DNA of 44,918 bases from Candidatus Peregrinibacteria bacterium CG2_30_44_17 (lineage in GTDB: Bacteria > Patescibacteriota > Gracilibacteria > UBA1369 > UBA12470): NCBI GenBank assembly GCA_001873565.1, contig MNZJ01000045.1, forward strand, positions 25,656 through 70,573, in the 5' to 3' direction. Below the pieces are notes generated by a model. It searched no databases, was not told the DNA's origin, and saw only the letters and a program-made list of their open reading frames with translations. Of this stretch, positions 35,631 to 44,918 are shown piece after piece (the first letter of the stretch is position 1; each line of letters starts with the position of its first letter). The position numbers and the translations under genes are program-made.

Positions 35631-38600
35631 CTAGAAGGTATCGATCCAAACTCCATCAATGTAGATCTCACTACTGCTACCTTCATAAACAGTAAATCGT
35701 GCGAAATCTATGGCCGTCCAGTCTACAGAGCCATAAACAGTAGAACTTGGCAGGCTGACAGAATAGTAATGCCAATCATTATCGGTAGGCATAGACGAAA
35801 CATCACCATAAATATAATGAGTATTAGAATCTCCAACTGCAATCCTCAAGCCACTCACCGCAGTATAATCATCTGTCTTCATCCAGAAGCCTATATGTCC
35901 GGTTGATGGCTTACCTGAAGTTTTTCCCAGAAGAGTGGAGAAATCATAAGGACCGCCTGGAAGAGTCCATGTAGACTGAGGTTTCCATGTAGCTTCACCT
36001 ACCGACGAATGACTCCAGTTGAACAGAGCACAATAACTACCCTGCATGCAATCCGTACTGGAAACATTTGCAGTATTAGCATCGTCATAATAATGATAAA
36101 CACCACTAATAGAACTCCAAGAGCTGTACTCCATTTGATCCACATAAGAATAATCCGATGAATCATCGATAGCCGGATCTGTACCATAATAGTTGACCTC
36201 ATGCCCATCAAGGAGTCCATCGCTATCAGAGTCCGTAGAAGTAGGATCCGTACCGTATGTATTGACCTCGTCACCATCGGAAAGACCATCATCGTCAGAG
36301 TCAGTATCTGTCTCGTCGGAACCATAGTAGGCTTCCTCGTCATCATACAGTCCGTCTCCGTCCGTATCATCGATACAGCCGTCGGCATCATCATCGTAAC
36401 CCGTAGCATCCTCAGTCGGACATAGGTCGTCGACGTCATTGACGCCATCTCCATCACTATCAGAAGGATAATCGGAAGCATCAGTAGGATCGGTAGCGTA
36501 AGTAACCTCAACGCCATCTGAATAGCCGTCGGCATCACTATCGGAATTGTTCGGATCGAGAGAAGACGCGTCAGCTCCACTCCAACCGAAATCGGAGATA
36601 ACGTCGTAAGTCACGATTTCTTCATAGTCTGTAAGACCGTCGGAATCGCTGTCGGAGTCGTTAGGATCTGTTAAGTACGTGATGACTTCTTCGTAATCGG
36701 TAAGCGAGTCATCATCACTGTCCGTATCGTTGGGATCTGTAGCGTAAGTAACCTCAACACCATCGATAAGAGAGTCTCCGTCCGAATCTTGAGTGGTAGG
36801 ATCTGTTGAGTATGTTTTTACCTCCTCTCCATCGGAGAGACCATCCGAGTCGCTGTCAGGATTAGTAGGGTCCAAAGTATAAGTACCCGTATACGTACCG
36901 GCATAAGTCACAACCTCTTCATAATCATCAAGAGAATCGGCATCGGTATCAGGATCACAAGGATCTGTACCGGCGGTATACTCTTCCATATTGGTAAGCA
37001 GGTCTGAGTCACTATAATCGTCTGCGTCATACGTGTAAGCATCAACACAGGTATATCTAGCCTCCCATGCATCATCCATGCCATCAAGATCGGCATCGGT
37101 AGGATAATCGGAAGCATCCGTTGGGTCTGTTGCATATGTAACAACTTCGACTCCATCACTATAGGAATCTCCATCGCTATCGGAATTATTCGGATCGAGG
37201 GAAGACGCATCAGCTCCGCTCCAACCGAAATCGGAGATAACTGCGTATGTCACAACTTCCTCATAATCGGTAAGAGAGTCGTCATCGCTATCGGAGTCGT
37301 TAGGATCTGTGAAATAAATAGCAATCTCCTGATAATCCGTCAGGCTATCGCCATCACTATCGGAATTAGATGGATCAGTACCATAAGTTTCAACCTCATC
37401 CCAATCGGAGAGGCCATCCGAGTCGCTATCCAGAGTATCGGGAGTTTCGGAAGAGTCGTTAGGATCACTACCGTATTCGATCTCGACATCGTCATTATAG
37501 CCATCGGCATCGCTGTCAACATCCGTAGGATCGGTATAATACGTATCAACCTCATCTCCATCAGATAAATTATCACCATCAGTATCGGAATCGTTAGGAT
37601 CAGTACTTTCTAAATACTCTTCCAGATTAGTCAAACCATCGATGTCAGGATCCAAAGCACTATCATCGATGCCGACGGAGAGTCCGTTATCCCCTTCCCA
37701 AACATCGTCCATGCCGTCCGCATCCGTATCGACAAACGAAGGGTAGTCGGAAGAGTCCGTAGGATCGGTTCCGTAAGTATATTCAATCAAATTACTGTAA
37801 CCATCGGCATCTGGATCGGAAGATGCGTCATCGGTATTCGGATCCAAATCAGGTGAGTAAGAGACCTCCCAGGCATCATCCATACCATCGGAGTCTGTAT
37901 CCGCATCAGATGGATCGGTACCATATACGGAAACCTCATCACCATCAGGTAGCGTATCATCATCGCTATCCGTATCTGTCGGACTGCTGCCATAGACCTC
38001 CGCTTCATCTCCGTCAGAGAGAGTATCTCCGTCAGTATCCTGATCGGTAGGATCACTTGCGTAGGTATTGACCTCTTCGCCATCATCAAGTCCGTCGGAA
38101 TCCGTATCGCCATTAAGTGGATCAAGCGCCGATGCATCGGCTCCGCTCCAACCCATCGCTGCCGTATCGGCATACGTCACAAGCTCCTCGTAATCCGTAA
38201 GAGAATCATCATCAGTATACGAGTCGCAAGGATCCGTACCTGCTTCATACTCTTCTATATTGGTAAGTCCGTCAGAATCGCCATCATCATCTGCATCATA
38301 AACAGACGAGTCTACACATGCGTAAGAGTCCTCCCAAGTATCATCCATATGATCCAAATCCGCATCGTCCGGCACACTGGTCGAATCGAGAGGATTGCTG
38401 CCTCCGTCGATTTCTTCGGCATCATTGTAAGAGTCACCATCCGAATCCGCGTCAATAGGACTAGTGTTATAGAGTAGAACTTCGTCACCGTCAGAGATTG
38501 AATCACCATCGGAATCAACATTCGCTACATCCGCTCCCCATCCGCTTTCCGCTTCATCCCAAAGTCCATCCGCATCGGTATCGGAAGTCAAAGTCACCTC

Positions 38601-41600
38601 CATAGCACCCATATCGGCACCGCCTCCCATACGAGCAACGCCGTACATATCGGTTGCAGGGCTGACGCTGCTATCCGCCGAATCAACGCCAAAAGAAGTC
38701 ATCTCAAGCATATAATCGCCACCGGAAGGATCGGCATAAGGATAGTAGTCGTACCAAGCAAGCTTATTGTGGCTGTCTATAGCACGCAAAGCCTCTTGTT
38801 CCTCAAGAGAGTAATCGTTGTAACTTGAATAGTAAGAATAAATCGATCCATCTCCAGGAGTAGAAGATCCGGTATATTCGACCAGAACGTAGTCGGTCAT
38901 GCCACCCTCCATCGGATAGAGGTTGTAATCCAAATCAATCAGCGAAAAGACATCAGCACTCACAAGCACAGGGAGTGATTTACCGTCAATCGCTGAGAAA
39001 ATATTGTTGTAGGCGCTTAACCCGCCTGAGCTCAATCCATCAACGACAATGTCATTATAATTCGTGCCAAAGCTGTTGTTTACAACGGAGGCATCGGAAT
39101 TCAAATAAACAATCTCGACACCGACATCACCGTTTGTAAGCAGATTATTATATACATCGTTAACTTCCGTAGAATTGAAGCTCATAGCGGTATCAGCCCA
39201 ATCAGATTTATTTCCTGAAACTTCAAGAGCGCTACCACCTTCAAACAATATAGGAGCAGCAACACGATAAAACGTATTCCCACTCAGGCTATCAACATCC
39301 GTATCTACGGCATCAATAGCCGTAACCACTCCAGAGGAGAAATCATTGCGATCAATATTCGCCACATCAACCTCATCCAAATCCAAAGCCACATCGCATG
39401 TCGGCATATAGTTCCCGGATATACTGGTGACCGTAGCAATTCCGGAACTAGGAGTTGCATCCAGTTTTATACAACTGCTGGAATTATAGAAATTATTACT
39501 ATCAATTTCGGCAAACATAATGTCCCAATTATTAGTAGCGGCATGGAAACCATTAGGCGCCCCTTTGAATTCATTATTAATAAAATATCCAGTCGTAGAC
39601 CCTCCATAAAAAGCATCAATAACGATATCGGTGTCCGTAGACAAGAATTCATTACCGTCAACGGTGTCAAAATACCCACCATCAATATAAATGGTCTGCA
39701 GATAAATAGGATCATTTGATGATAATTGGTAAAAACGATTCCCTTTATAAATATCAACATAAGAGTCCTCACCAGTTACAGCAGCGTAATCAGAAGTCCA
39801 ATCATACATATAAGCCCCTGTTTCATTCGATTCGACAGAATCAATAACAGAGGAAATAAACATCATAAGCTTCTCGATACCATACTGATCAGCCGCTTCT
39901 CCACTTACGGAAGGCAAATTGAAAAATCGGTTCTGGAAAATATCACCAATAGCAGCACCATCGGAGTAGATGCCTACCGATGCGTTGCCATAAAGACCGC
40001 TAATAAAATCTATATTGCTTATAGATCCAACAGTAGAAGGACCTGTATAATCTAAAGGAGGAGGTGTCCCATCGTTAGGATCATCACAATAATCTTCGCC
40101 GTCGCCACAAGGAGTGCCGAATCCAATGATAACAATTCCATCATCAAACTGAGTGATATTCACATCGTGTATCGCATCAACCTGTGAGCTATTCGCTATA
40201 TAAATACCCGTTTCAACAGCCGAAACGGACGAATTCGAAATTTCACCGACATACGCGCCAATGATGCTAATCCCATAAGTACCAGGCTGCCAATCGACAC
40301 CCGAGATCATACTTCCATAAATATTGACATCGTCAACGGAGACAACATCATTACGCAAATATATTGCCGTATCACCAACATTGCCATACACGTCACCGGA
40401 TATGGAATTAAGCGAACCGACCCAAGAAAGAAAAATACCAAAATCAAATCCGCTATAAGTGTTGCCAGATATAGAATCAACATTGCCAGAGATAGTAATA
40501 CCTCTGATATCAGTTGCACTACCACCACTTAGTACAGAGAAAGCATTATTAGTAATAGACCCGACATCTCCATCTATCACATTTACTTGAGTACCGTCCG
40601 CATTAGAAGTAGCTTCAAACGTATTGCCATCGATTGAACCTACAGAGCCCGATGCCGTTTGCACAACAACGCCTCTTTTGTGATTCACAAAAGAATTGCT
40701 TTGAATAGTACCTACAGATCCGCTCATAACACGAACACCTGCTGAGAAATGACCGGGAACAGTGTCGTAAACCGTATCGGCATACTCGAAATTATTATTT
40801 GTAATTTCAGAAATAGTTGGGCTCCAACTACCAGGCAAACCCATTACAATCGCATATTCATTGTAGAAATCATTTCCATCAATCAAATCAATATTCCCAT
40901 TCGCAAGGTACAAACTGCCAGGAGCACCGAAAGTTGATGTATAAACATTGAACGTATTATCAACAATTTCATCAACATCGGCATGACTATCACCTACATA
41001 TGTCCTCGATTCATTAAATATATTATTACGGACAGATGAGACATGCGTTCCAATATTAAGATTAGTGTAATTAAATGTATTTAAATACACTTCCACGTCA
41101 GAAACAGGATAAGAACCATAAGGATTGCCTAGACTCAAAACCCCCCTGTTGTAAGAAGTTCCATCAAAAGTGTTGTTATAAATTTTTATTGCATCAGCAA
41201 CACCACCATGCAACACCAACCTACCACCAATACCAAAATTGTTACTACTAACAACCAGCTCTTCATGATTCATCGAAGCAAAACCAAAAACCTGCAAACC
41301 TGCCGATGCAGTGGCGCTAAAATCAAAACCAGAATAATTCAAATATTCGACTCCGTTACCCTTAGATGACGGATATGCAACACTCATACTACCAGTTTTT
41401 GGGCCACAACCACGCGAATAGTCCACCCATGGCTCAACCCAAACGTTTATGTTGCTTGGGTAAGGTTCTGTTGTTGACCCAGAATAACCTCCACTTGGAC
41501 TGCAATATTCAATAATTACATCATTGTAACCGCTTGCACTAGCTGCATAAATCGCAGCTTCAACCGAACCATAAGGATCAGCTGTAGTACCCCATGTAGT

Positions 41601-41807
41601 TTTCGGTGGCCTGCCCGAAGACTCACGGGTCGTACCATGATAAGTCAGAGAAACACTATCATCAACATACAACACCAATGCTGATGCAGCATGAGTAGTC
41701 CCTGACAAAACAGGTACAAGGCCAATAAACAGAATAGCTACGATCAAAGTAGCTACAAATCCTTTTAGGAGTGTCTTCACATTCATATTGAGGGGGTTAA
41801 AATCCAT
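35631..41807 (-). CDS. Giant exported surface protein: beta-helix, TSP3 repeats, C-terminal binding-like domain
   Basis: 2058 residues. Signal peptide or anchor at about 8-42 ([20 protein letters not shown], then THAASA). About 45-1070: right-handed beta-helix of NosD/pectate-lyase type with asparagine ladders ([23 protein letters not shown]). About 1075-1880: a long series of aspartate-rich thrombospondin-type-3/calcium-loop repeats, DxDxDGxxDGxE spaced about every 20-30 residues with YGTDP or YATDP tails. About 1885-2058: a jelly-roll-like module ending in [11 protein letters not shown], perhaps carbohydrate-binding. Very acidic and poor in lysine. No sortase motif or membrane anchor at the C-terminus. 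Likely secreted through Sec and held in a calcium-stiffened surface stalk. ATG at 41786 (MNVKTLLKG) is an alternative start. Confidence 0.9.
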   Translation of the reverse strand: MDFNPLNMNVKTLLKGFVATLIVAILFIGLVPVLSGTTHAASALVLYVDDSVSLTYHGTTRESSGRPPKTTWGTTADPYGSVEAAIYAASASGYNDVIIEYCSPSGGYSGSTTEPYPSNINVWVEPWVDYSRGCGPKTGSMSVAYPSSKGNGVEYLNYSGFDFSATASAGLQVFGFASMNHEELVVSSNNFGIGGRLVLHGGVADAIKIYNNTFDGTSYNRGVLSLGNPYGSYPVSDVEVYLNTFNYTNLNIGTHVSSVRNNIFNESRTYVGDSHADVDEIVDNTFNVYTSTFGAPGSLYLANGNIDLIDGNDFYNEYAIVMGLPGSWSPTISEITNNNFEYADTVYDTVPGHFSAGVRVMSGSVGTIQSNSFVNHKRGVVVQTASGSVGSIDGNTFEATSNADGTQVNVIDGDVGSITNNAFSVLSGGSATDIRGITISGNVDSISGNTYSGFDFGIFLSWVGSLNSISGDVYGNVGDTAIYLRNDVVSVDDVNIYGSMISGVDWQPGTYGISIIGAYVGEISNSSVSAVETGIYIANSSQVDAIHDVNITQFDDGIVIIGFGTPCGDGEDYCDDPNDGTPPPLDYTGPSTVGSISNIDFISGLYGNASVGIYSDGAAIGDIFQNRFFNLPSVSGEAADQYGIEKLMMFISSVIDSVESNETGAYMYDWTSDYAAVTGEDSYVDIYKGNRFYQLSSNDPIYLQTIYIDGGYFDTVDGNEFLSTDTDIVIDAFYGGSTTGYFINNEFKGAPNGFHAATNNWDIMFAEIDSNNFYNSSSCIKLDATPSSGIATVTSISGNYMPTCDVALDLDEVDVANIDRNDFSSGVVTAIDAVDTDVDSLSGNTFYRVAAPILFEGGSALEVSGNKSDWADTAMSFNSTEVNDVYNNLLTNGDVGVEIVYLNSDASVVNNSFGTNYNDIVVDGLSSGGLSAYNNIFSAIDGKSLPVLVSADVFSLIDLDYNLYPMEGGMTDYVLVEYTGSSTPGDGSIYSYYSSYNDYSLEEQEALRAIDSHNKLAWYDYYPYADPSGGDYMLEMTSFGVDSADSSVSPATDMYGVARMGGGADMGAMEVTLTSDTDADGLWDEAESGWGADVANVDSDGDSISDGDEVLLYNTSPIDADSDGDSYNDAEEIDGGSNPLDSTSVPDDADLDHMDDTWEDSYACVDSSVYDADDDGDSDGLTNIEEYEAGTDPCDSYTDDDSLTDYEELVTYADTAAMGWSGADASALDPLNGDTDSDGLDDGEEVNTYASDPTDQDTDGDTLSDGDEAEVYGSSPTDTDSDDDTLPDGDEVSVYGTDPSDADTDSDGMDDAWEVSYSPDLDPNTDDASSDPDADGYSNLIEYTYGTDPTDSSDYPSFVDTDADGMDDVWEGDNGLSVGIDDSALDPDIDGLTNLEEYLESTDPNDSDTDGDNLSDGDEVDTYYTDPTDVDSDADGYNDDVEIEYGSDPNDSSETPDTLDSDSDGLSDWDEVETYGTDPSNSDSDGDSLTDYQEIAIYFTDPNDSDSDDDSLTDYEEVVTYAVISDFGWSGADASSLDPNNSDSDGDSYSDGVEVVTYATDPTDASDYPTDADLDGMDDAWEARYTCVDAYTYDADDYSDSDLLTNMEEYTAGTDPCDPDTDADSLDDYEEVVTYAGTYTGTYTLDPTNPDSDSDGLSDGEEVKTYSTDPTTQDSDGDSLIDGVEVTYATDPNDTDSDDDSLTDYEEVITYLTDPNDSDSDSDGLTDYEEIVTYDVISDFGWSGADASSLDPNNSDSDADGYSDGVEVTYATDPTDASDYPSDSDGDGVNDVDDLCPTEDATGYDDDADGCIDDTDGDGLYDDEEAYYGSDETDTDSDDDGLSDGDEVNTYGTDPTSTDSDSDGLLDGHEVNYYGTDPAIDDSSDYSYVDQMEYSSWSSISGVYHYYDDANTANVSSTDCMQGSYCALFNWSHSSVGEATWKPQSTWTLPGGPYDFSTLLGKTSGKPSTGHIGFWMKTDDYTAVSGLRIAVGDSNTHYIYGDVSSMPTDNDWHYYSVSLPSSTVYGSVDWTAIDFARFTVYEGSSSEIYIDGVWIDTF

Positions 41808-42110
41808 ATAAATATCTTGCCAAATAGAGATTTCGAAATTAACTATCGAAACCTCTTTATTGTTTAATCCAAGAGAGAACGTATTGAAACGTTTCTGAGC
41901 AATTATTTTTTACGGGCCCGCCCAAGTTAAGCCCAAAAGCCATTTTTACAAAGGTTGCAAATATAACTCAATAATTACGGCATGTCAATCAATCAATCAA
42001 TTAAGCTTGGATTCTAGCCGGAAACAGGACCAAATGAGTCATGCAAAAAAAACCACACACTCTACTCTCTGCGTCTTGCAGTCTGTTATCTGTATCTTGT
42101 TATCTGCTCT
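41808..42110 (-). promoter_or_regulatory. Promoter and long leader of the giant gene
   Basis: On minus: TTGAGT (41966-41971), 17-base spacer, TAAAAA (41943-41948), giving a leader of about 130 bases, long for this window. The leader has palindromes GAAACGTTTC (about 41886-41895) and GGGCCC with G-rich partners (about 41912-41935). Further away are CAAT tetranucleotide repeats at about 41994-42010 and, next to the following gene, a TATCTG/CTTG repeat stretch at 42070-42110. No coding gene is seen. Confidence 0.4.
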
Positions 42111-44060
42111 CTAATAACCATAGTACCAAACCTTGTCTCCGGTAAGCAGGTACATCCTGTTCTCCGCTTGTGATATGTAGATGTCTCGTATGTCGTCAAG
42201 ACCTTCAAAGACATACTGGGTAGAATAAACCAAACCTCCTGTCTTAGCATCCTTGTTAAAAACCAAAACTCGACTATTAGCAGGATCAAGAACATAGAGC
42301 TGACTCATCTCATAAGCTGTATGAATCTTGGTCGCACCTGCAAAACTCGTAAGCGGAGATCTGTCGATATTGAAATCCTCCTCGACACCACTTAGGAGCT
42401 TGGTAATCGTGCCATCACTATTAAGAATCCAGACAGAACCATCTATAGACATCGAGACAGCACCACTCAAATCCACGTCGTCAGCTAGCAAATAAGACTC
42501 AGCTGACCCATAAGATGCCCTTTGGCGATAATATTTCCAGATTTGTGACCCGATAGGGTCCAGAACATAAACCTTGGTAGCATAAGGAACGACATCGATG
42601 CCGCTTTTAAATCCGGACTCGGCATCCATAAAATTAAAGACAAAGCCATCGTACTCAATGATTCCGCCATCTTCCGTATAGAATAGTATACTGTTCTGGT
42701 CTTCGAAAGCAGCACCATCAATAACAACTTTCTCATCATCGATAGTCAAAGGATCTTGAACCTCGCCAAGTTCAATCTCATATAGCCCATTGTATTCATA
42801 AACATACAAACTACCATCGTAAGGTATGATACCAAGCGCACTTACGGTAGACCTCTTTTCTGACAAATCAGCGTACATGGTGACCTCAGGAACCCTAATT
42901 ACATTGTCCAAATAATCACGCTGCTCTTCAATGGAACTCAAATATTGACTAGCGCTAGCCCTCAAATAACCCGAAGCGAGAACCTCCATCGCCATATCCT
43001 CTGCATCATTTAAAAGTTTCTCAGCACTACTTTTGTCATAAGTGCCTTTTGTCTCAGCTTCATCAATTTTATCAGAAACGGAAACAAGTTGCGCTTCAAG
43101 ATCCTCAATATACTGCTGCTTATGGCCTTGATTACGAACAAGATAAATACCTGCAACAAGCACAATAACAACCAAAATCAGTGATAACAGAACCTTATCT
43201 CGACCAAGACGACGCCATTCTGAAAGAGCACCTTTATTCTCCACCCATTTATCAAGCAAATGCCTAAGATCAGCGATCTTCTCAGATACAAACGATAGGA
43301 CTTTATTATCGGCAAAAACTCCTGAGAACTTAGAATACCAGCCTCCTTTCGCCCTCTTAGGCTTAGAATCGGGAATCTCAGCTACAGGCGCATGTCCTTC
43401 GCCTCCAACAATGCCTACCGCGCAAACAGAGATTCTATCTGTAGCATCCATAGAGACAAAGCCATGGAGATCAACCAGACTATCTTTCAAATCATTATCG
43501 GAAAAAATCTTAGCCATATCCATTTTCGTCACATATCGATAAAGCCTCGCCGTACTATAAACAAGCCTATCACCGGGAACAACGCCTCCACTGGCGATAT
43601 TAGCAAAAAGCTCCTTACCCGAAGTAGTACCCTCATGCAAACCTTCGCTAATAATATTCACGTGCCTCTTTCTAACCAAATATGCTTCGGCGTCGCCATG
43701 TTGAGACAAATACAAAGTCCCTCCAGTAACAACAGCTACAACGGTACTCATATTTGGCAAAAACTTAGTGCCATATTCAGACTCTTTCTCAACAATAATA
43801 TCGTTCATCATCTTGAGACTCTCCTCAAAGCGCGAATAAGGATCTTTCTCCAAATCCTGAAAAAAATTATTTTTAAAAACATCGAAGAGCTCGGCAGCCA
43901 CCTCTTCACCAGGTATAGAAGTACTTCTAATATCAATATTCAAGATTAGCTGAGCAGCGTCATCGCCCAAGTCCTCATCCCATTCGGCATGGTAACACTT
44001 GGAAAACCCCACTTTTTCTTTACCAATGAACGCGTGCTGATACACAGGCTTCCTAAACAT
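42111..44060 (-). CDS. Membrane protein with degenerate PPM phosphatase domain and C-terminal propeller-like domain
   Basis: 649 residues. Residues 1-225 resemble a PP2C/SpoIIE-type phosphatase (MSTVVAVVTGGTLYLSQHGDAEAYLVRKR; final DATDRISVCAVGIVG). Key acids are missing: no DGMGG-like motif, and the usual SDGL segment reads STARL, so it is probably a pseudophosphatase. One transmembrane helix at about 290-310 (LLSLILVVIVLVAGIYLVRN) is followed by a coiled coil (IEDLEAQLVSVSDKIDEAET) and, from about 390, repeats of LYVYEYNGLYEI / VYVLDPIGSQIWKYY type, a likely beta-propeller outside the cell. It stands upstream of the giant surface protein on the same strand. Confidence 0.7.
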   Translation of the reverse strand: MFRKPVYQHAFIGKEKVGFSKCYHAEWDEDLGDDAAQLILNIDIRSTSIPGEEVAAELFDVFKNNFFQDLEKDPYSRFEESLKMMNDIIVEKESEYGTKFLPNMSTVVAVVTGGTLYLSQHGDAEAYLVRKRHVNIISEGLHEGTTSGKELFANIASGGVVPGDRLVYSTARLYRYVTKMDMAKIFSDNDLKDSLVDLHGFVSMDATDRISVCAVGIVGGEGHAPVAEIPDSKPKRAKGGWYSKFSGVFADNKVLSFVSEKIADLRHLLDKWVENKGALSEWRRLGRDKVLLSLILVVIVLVAGIYLVRNQGHKQQYIEDLEAQLVSVSDKIDEAETKGTYDKSSAEKLLNDAEDMAMEVLASGYLRASASQYLSSIEEQRDYLDNVIRVPEVTMYADLSEKRSTVSALGIIPYDGSLYVYEYNGLYEIELGEVQDPLTIDDEKVVIDGAAFEDQNSILFYTEDGGIIEYDGFVFNFMDAESGFKSGIDVVPYATKVYVLDPIGSQIWKYYRQRASYGSAESYLLADDVDLSGAVSMSIDGSVWILNSDGTITKLLSGVEEDFNIDRSPLTSFAGATKIHTAYEMSQLYVLDPANSRVLVFNKDAKTGGLVYSTQYVFEGLDDIRDIYISQAENRMYLLTGDKVWYYGY

Positions 44061-44195
44061 ATTGAGAGATTAAAAACTCGGAGAAAAGATACTATCTCAG
44101 CCTCTAATTCGCAATAGAAAGAGCCACAAAATGCCTTTACAATACGAGAAATCAGCGAAAAACCGCATCGGGCAGCCATCGCAGATAAAATTGCC

Positions 44196-44224
44196 TTGTA
44201 GCAAGATATCTCTTCCGCTAGAAT
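44196..44224 (+). promoter_or_regulatory. Putative promoter of rpmH-rnpA
   Basis: TTGTAG at 44196-44201, 17-base spacer, TAGAAT at 44219-44224. The -35 matches only half of consensus. The leader to rpmH would be about 85 bases and contains a heptamer array. Confidence 0.4.
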
Positions 44225-44277
44225 ACCTCAGCATAAATTCAGAAAGGTGGTTGCGTACATACGCACAAACTACAAAA

Positions 44278-44310
44278 CCCTACGCCCTATACCCTACACC
44301 CTAAACCCTA
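44278..44310 (+). repeat. CCCTAYN/CCCTAAA heptamer array before rpmH
   Basis: Units CCCTACG, CCCTATA, CCCTACA, CCCTAAA and CCCTAAA in seven-base register end six bases before the rpmH ATG. The last units equal the plant-type telomere repeat. Confidence 0.85.
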
Positions 44311-44316
44311 AAAATT

Positions 44317-44454
44317 ATGTTAAGCAAAGCCAGTACCAGAAGACGAGCTAGAAGACATGGATTCCTAAAAAAGAGTGATTCGCCGGGAGGAAAGAACGTT
44401 CTAAAAGCTAGGCGCCAGAAAGGACGCAAGAAGCTAACCCCTAATCAAAAATAA
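44317..44454 (+). CDS. rpmH: 50S ribosomal protein L34
   Basis: 45 residues, very basic ([20 protein letters not shown] ... [14 protein letters not shown]). The central RRHGFLKK and the ending [10 protein letters not shown] are the L34 signature; the N-terminus is shorter on the usual KRT(F/Y)QPS side. It is followed by rnpA, the near-universal bacterial order. The ATG lies just after a heptamer array, with no Shine-Dalgarno sequence. Confidence 0.95.
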   Translation: MLSKASTRRRARRHGFLKKSDSPGGKNVLKARRQKGRKKLTPNQK

Positions 44455-44555
44455 CTTTAGACTTTTCGTCAAAGCCCTTTTGCCGACAAATGTCGCACTT
44501 CCTGATAAACTCACAAAAAGGGAACACAGCTCCAAGTGCTAACACCGCTAATTCA

Positions 44556-44918
44556 ATGCTAGCCAAGCAGTACAAACTTACAAAAGCGGACAACATCAAA
44601 GGCATCTTAAACAAAGGCAAACAGTATTCATCTCAGTATTTCGTTATCAAGACGCAAGAGACAGAGGAACCAATCAGCCGTTTTTCAATAGTAATAAGCA
44701 ACAAGATTTCGAAAAAAGCCGTAATCAGAAACAAGCTAAGAAGACAACTTTTCGAAATAATCAGATTGCACCCGGAAGAAACCTCACTAAAAAAACCACA
44801 CAAGATCGTGATACTACCAAGGACTAGAGCATTACAGCTTGATTACAACAGATTGGAAACCGAGCTAATACAAACCTTTAAGGCTAAGCCTGTGCAAAAA
44901 GACCTACCCACCTACAAT
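44556..44918 (+). CDS. rnpA: Ribonuclease P protein component, 3' end cut by the window
   Basis: 121 codons visible with no stop. MLAKQYKLTKADNIKGILNK matches the RnpA N-terminus, and RFSIVISNKISKKAVIRNKL followed by RRQLFEIIR matches the RNR signature that binds the RNase P RNA. It is the protein partner of the RNA at 5173-5587. The start is taken at ATG 44556, about 100 bases after rpmH; that gap holds no gene I can support. Confidence 0.93.
   Translation, partial: MLAKQYKLTKADNIKGILNKGKQYSSQYFVIKTQETEEPISRFSIVISNKISKKAVIRNKLRRQLFEIIRLHPEETSLKKPHKIVILPRTRALQLDYNRLETELIQTFKAKPVQKDLPTYN

Noticed and set aside
35496-38173. Long open frames opposite and alongside the giant gene
   Set aside because: They are methionine/arginine-rich shadows of the aspartate repeats, with no family resemblance or promoter.
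36000-38520. Regular 20-30 codon periodicity looking like a tandem DNA repeat or CRISPR array
   Set aside because: It is the coding sequence of aspartate-rich TSP3 repeats with varied spacing and no constant spacer-repeat pattern.
44061-44555. Replication origin near rpmH-rnpA
   Set aside because: The gene order is often near oriC, but no dnaA gene and no cluster of DnaA boxes is visible in the window.
1-44918. TGA read as glycine, as in Gracilibacteria/Absconditabacteria
   Set aside because: All recognised genes are full length without in-frame TGA, and some end at TGA immediately before the next gene.

Overview
The window looks like a piece of a Patescibacteria/CPR chromosome, most likely the Peregrinibacteria-Gracilibacteria branch. 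The reasons are short intergenic spaces, almost no Shine-Dalgarno sequences, a CPR-type cysteine-rich repeat protein, a giant exported thrombospondin-type-3 repeat protein, fermentative genes and an archaeal-like AMP phosphorylase/ribose-1,5-bisphosphate isomerase pair. The code is standard: no gene carries an in-frame TGA, and TGA is a rare stop (4 of about 28). The lineage is inferred from gene content; there is no 16S gene here.

Layout. 1-5.1 kb: tilS (5' end open at the window edge), ftsH, hsp20, galU and a TPR gene, all on plus. 5.17-5.59 kb: RNase P RNA, with its own promoter and a U-tract after the closing helix. 5.6-8.4 kb: a polyprenyl-phosphate sugar transferase on plus, facing a lipoprotein and an unknown gene on minus. 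8.5-15.9 kb: secA (+), a structured intergenic region with a two-way terminator, then an unknown gene, ftsK and a frameshifted cysteine-rich gene (all -). 15.9-25.5 kb: gltX, three small unknown genes, a PHP-domain gene, then a pyruvate-formate-lyase and acetate module (pta, ackA, pflB, pflA) interrupted by one small minus-strand gene. 25.5-29.9 kb: a 1467-residue minus-strand protein with an FAD-linked oxidase N-half and an aminotransferase-V-like C-half. 30.3-33.7 kb: AMP phosphorylase, R15P isomerase and an M14-family aspartoacylase-like gene. 33.7-34.5 kb: a repeat cluster. 34.5-44.1 kb: cupin (-), deoxycytidylate-type deaminase (+), the 2058-residue surface protein (-) and a degenerate PPM phosphatase/propeller membrane protein (-). 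44.3 kb to the end: rpmH and the start of rnpA, so both RNase P components lie in the window.

How the genes fit together. Pyruvate formate-lyase, its activase, phosphotransacetylase and acetate kinase would turn pyruvate into formate and acetate with ATP formation. AMP phosphorylase and R15P isomerase would turn AMP into ribulose-1,5-bisphosphate; the RuBisCO expected next is not in the window. galU and the sugar transferase fit surface polysaccharide synthesis. secA, the giant protein and the membrane PPM/propeller protein fit a developed cell surface.

The most unusual features are not genes. (1) Two diverged copies (30008-30172 and 33787-33952) of a roughly 165-bp palindromic element whose outer helix is kept by at least five paired changes. 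(2) Telomere-like seven-base arrays (CCCTAYN or TCCTAAR) placed directly before the start codons of at least seven genes; in ackA the start codon is part of the last unit. (3) A compact promoter pattern with -10 boxes mostly 23-34 bases before the ATG and no ribosome-binding site. (4) A divergent promoter pair sharing one -10 box.
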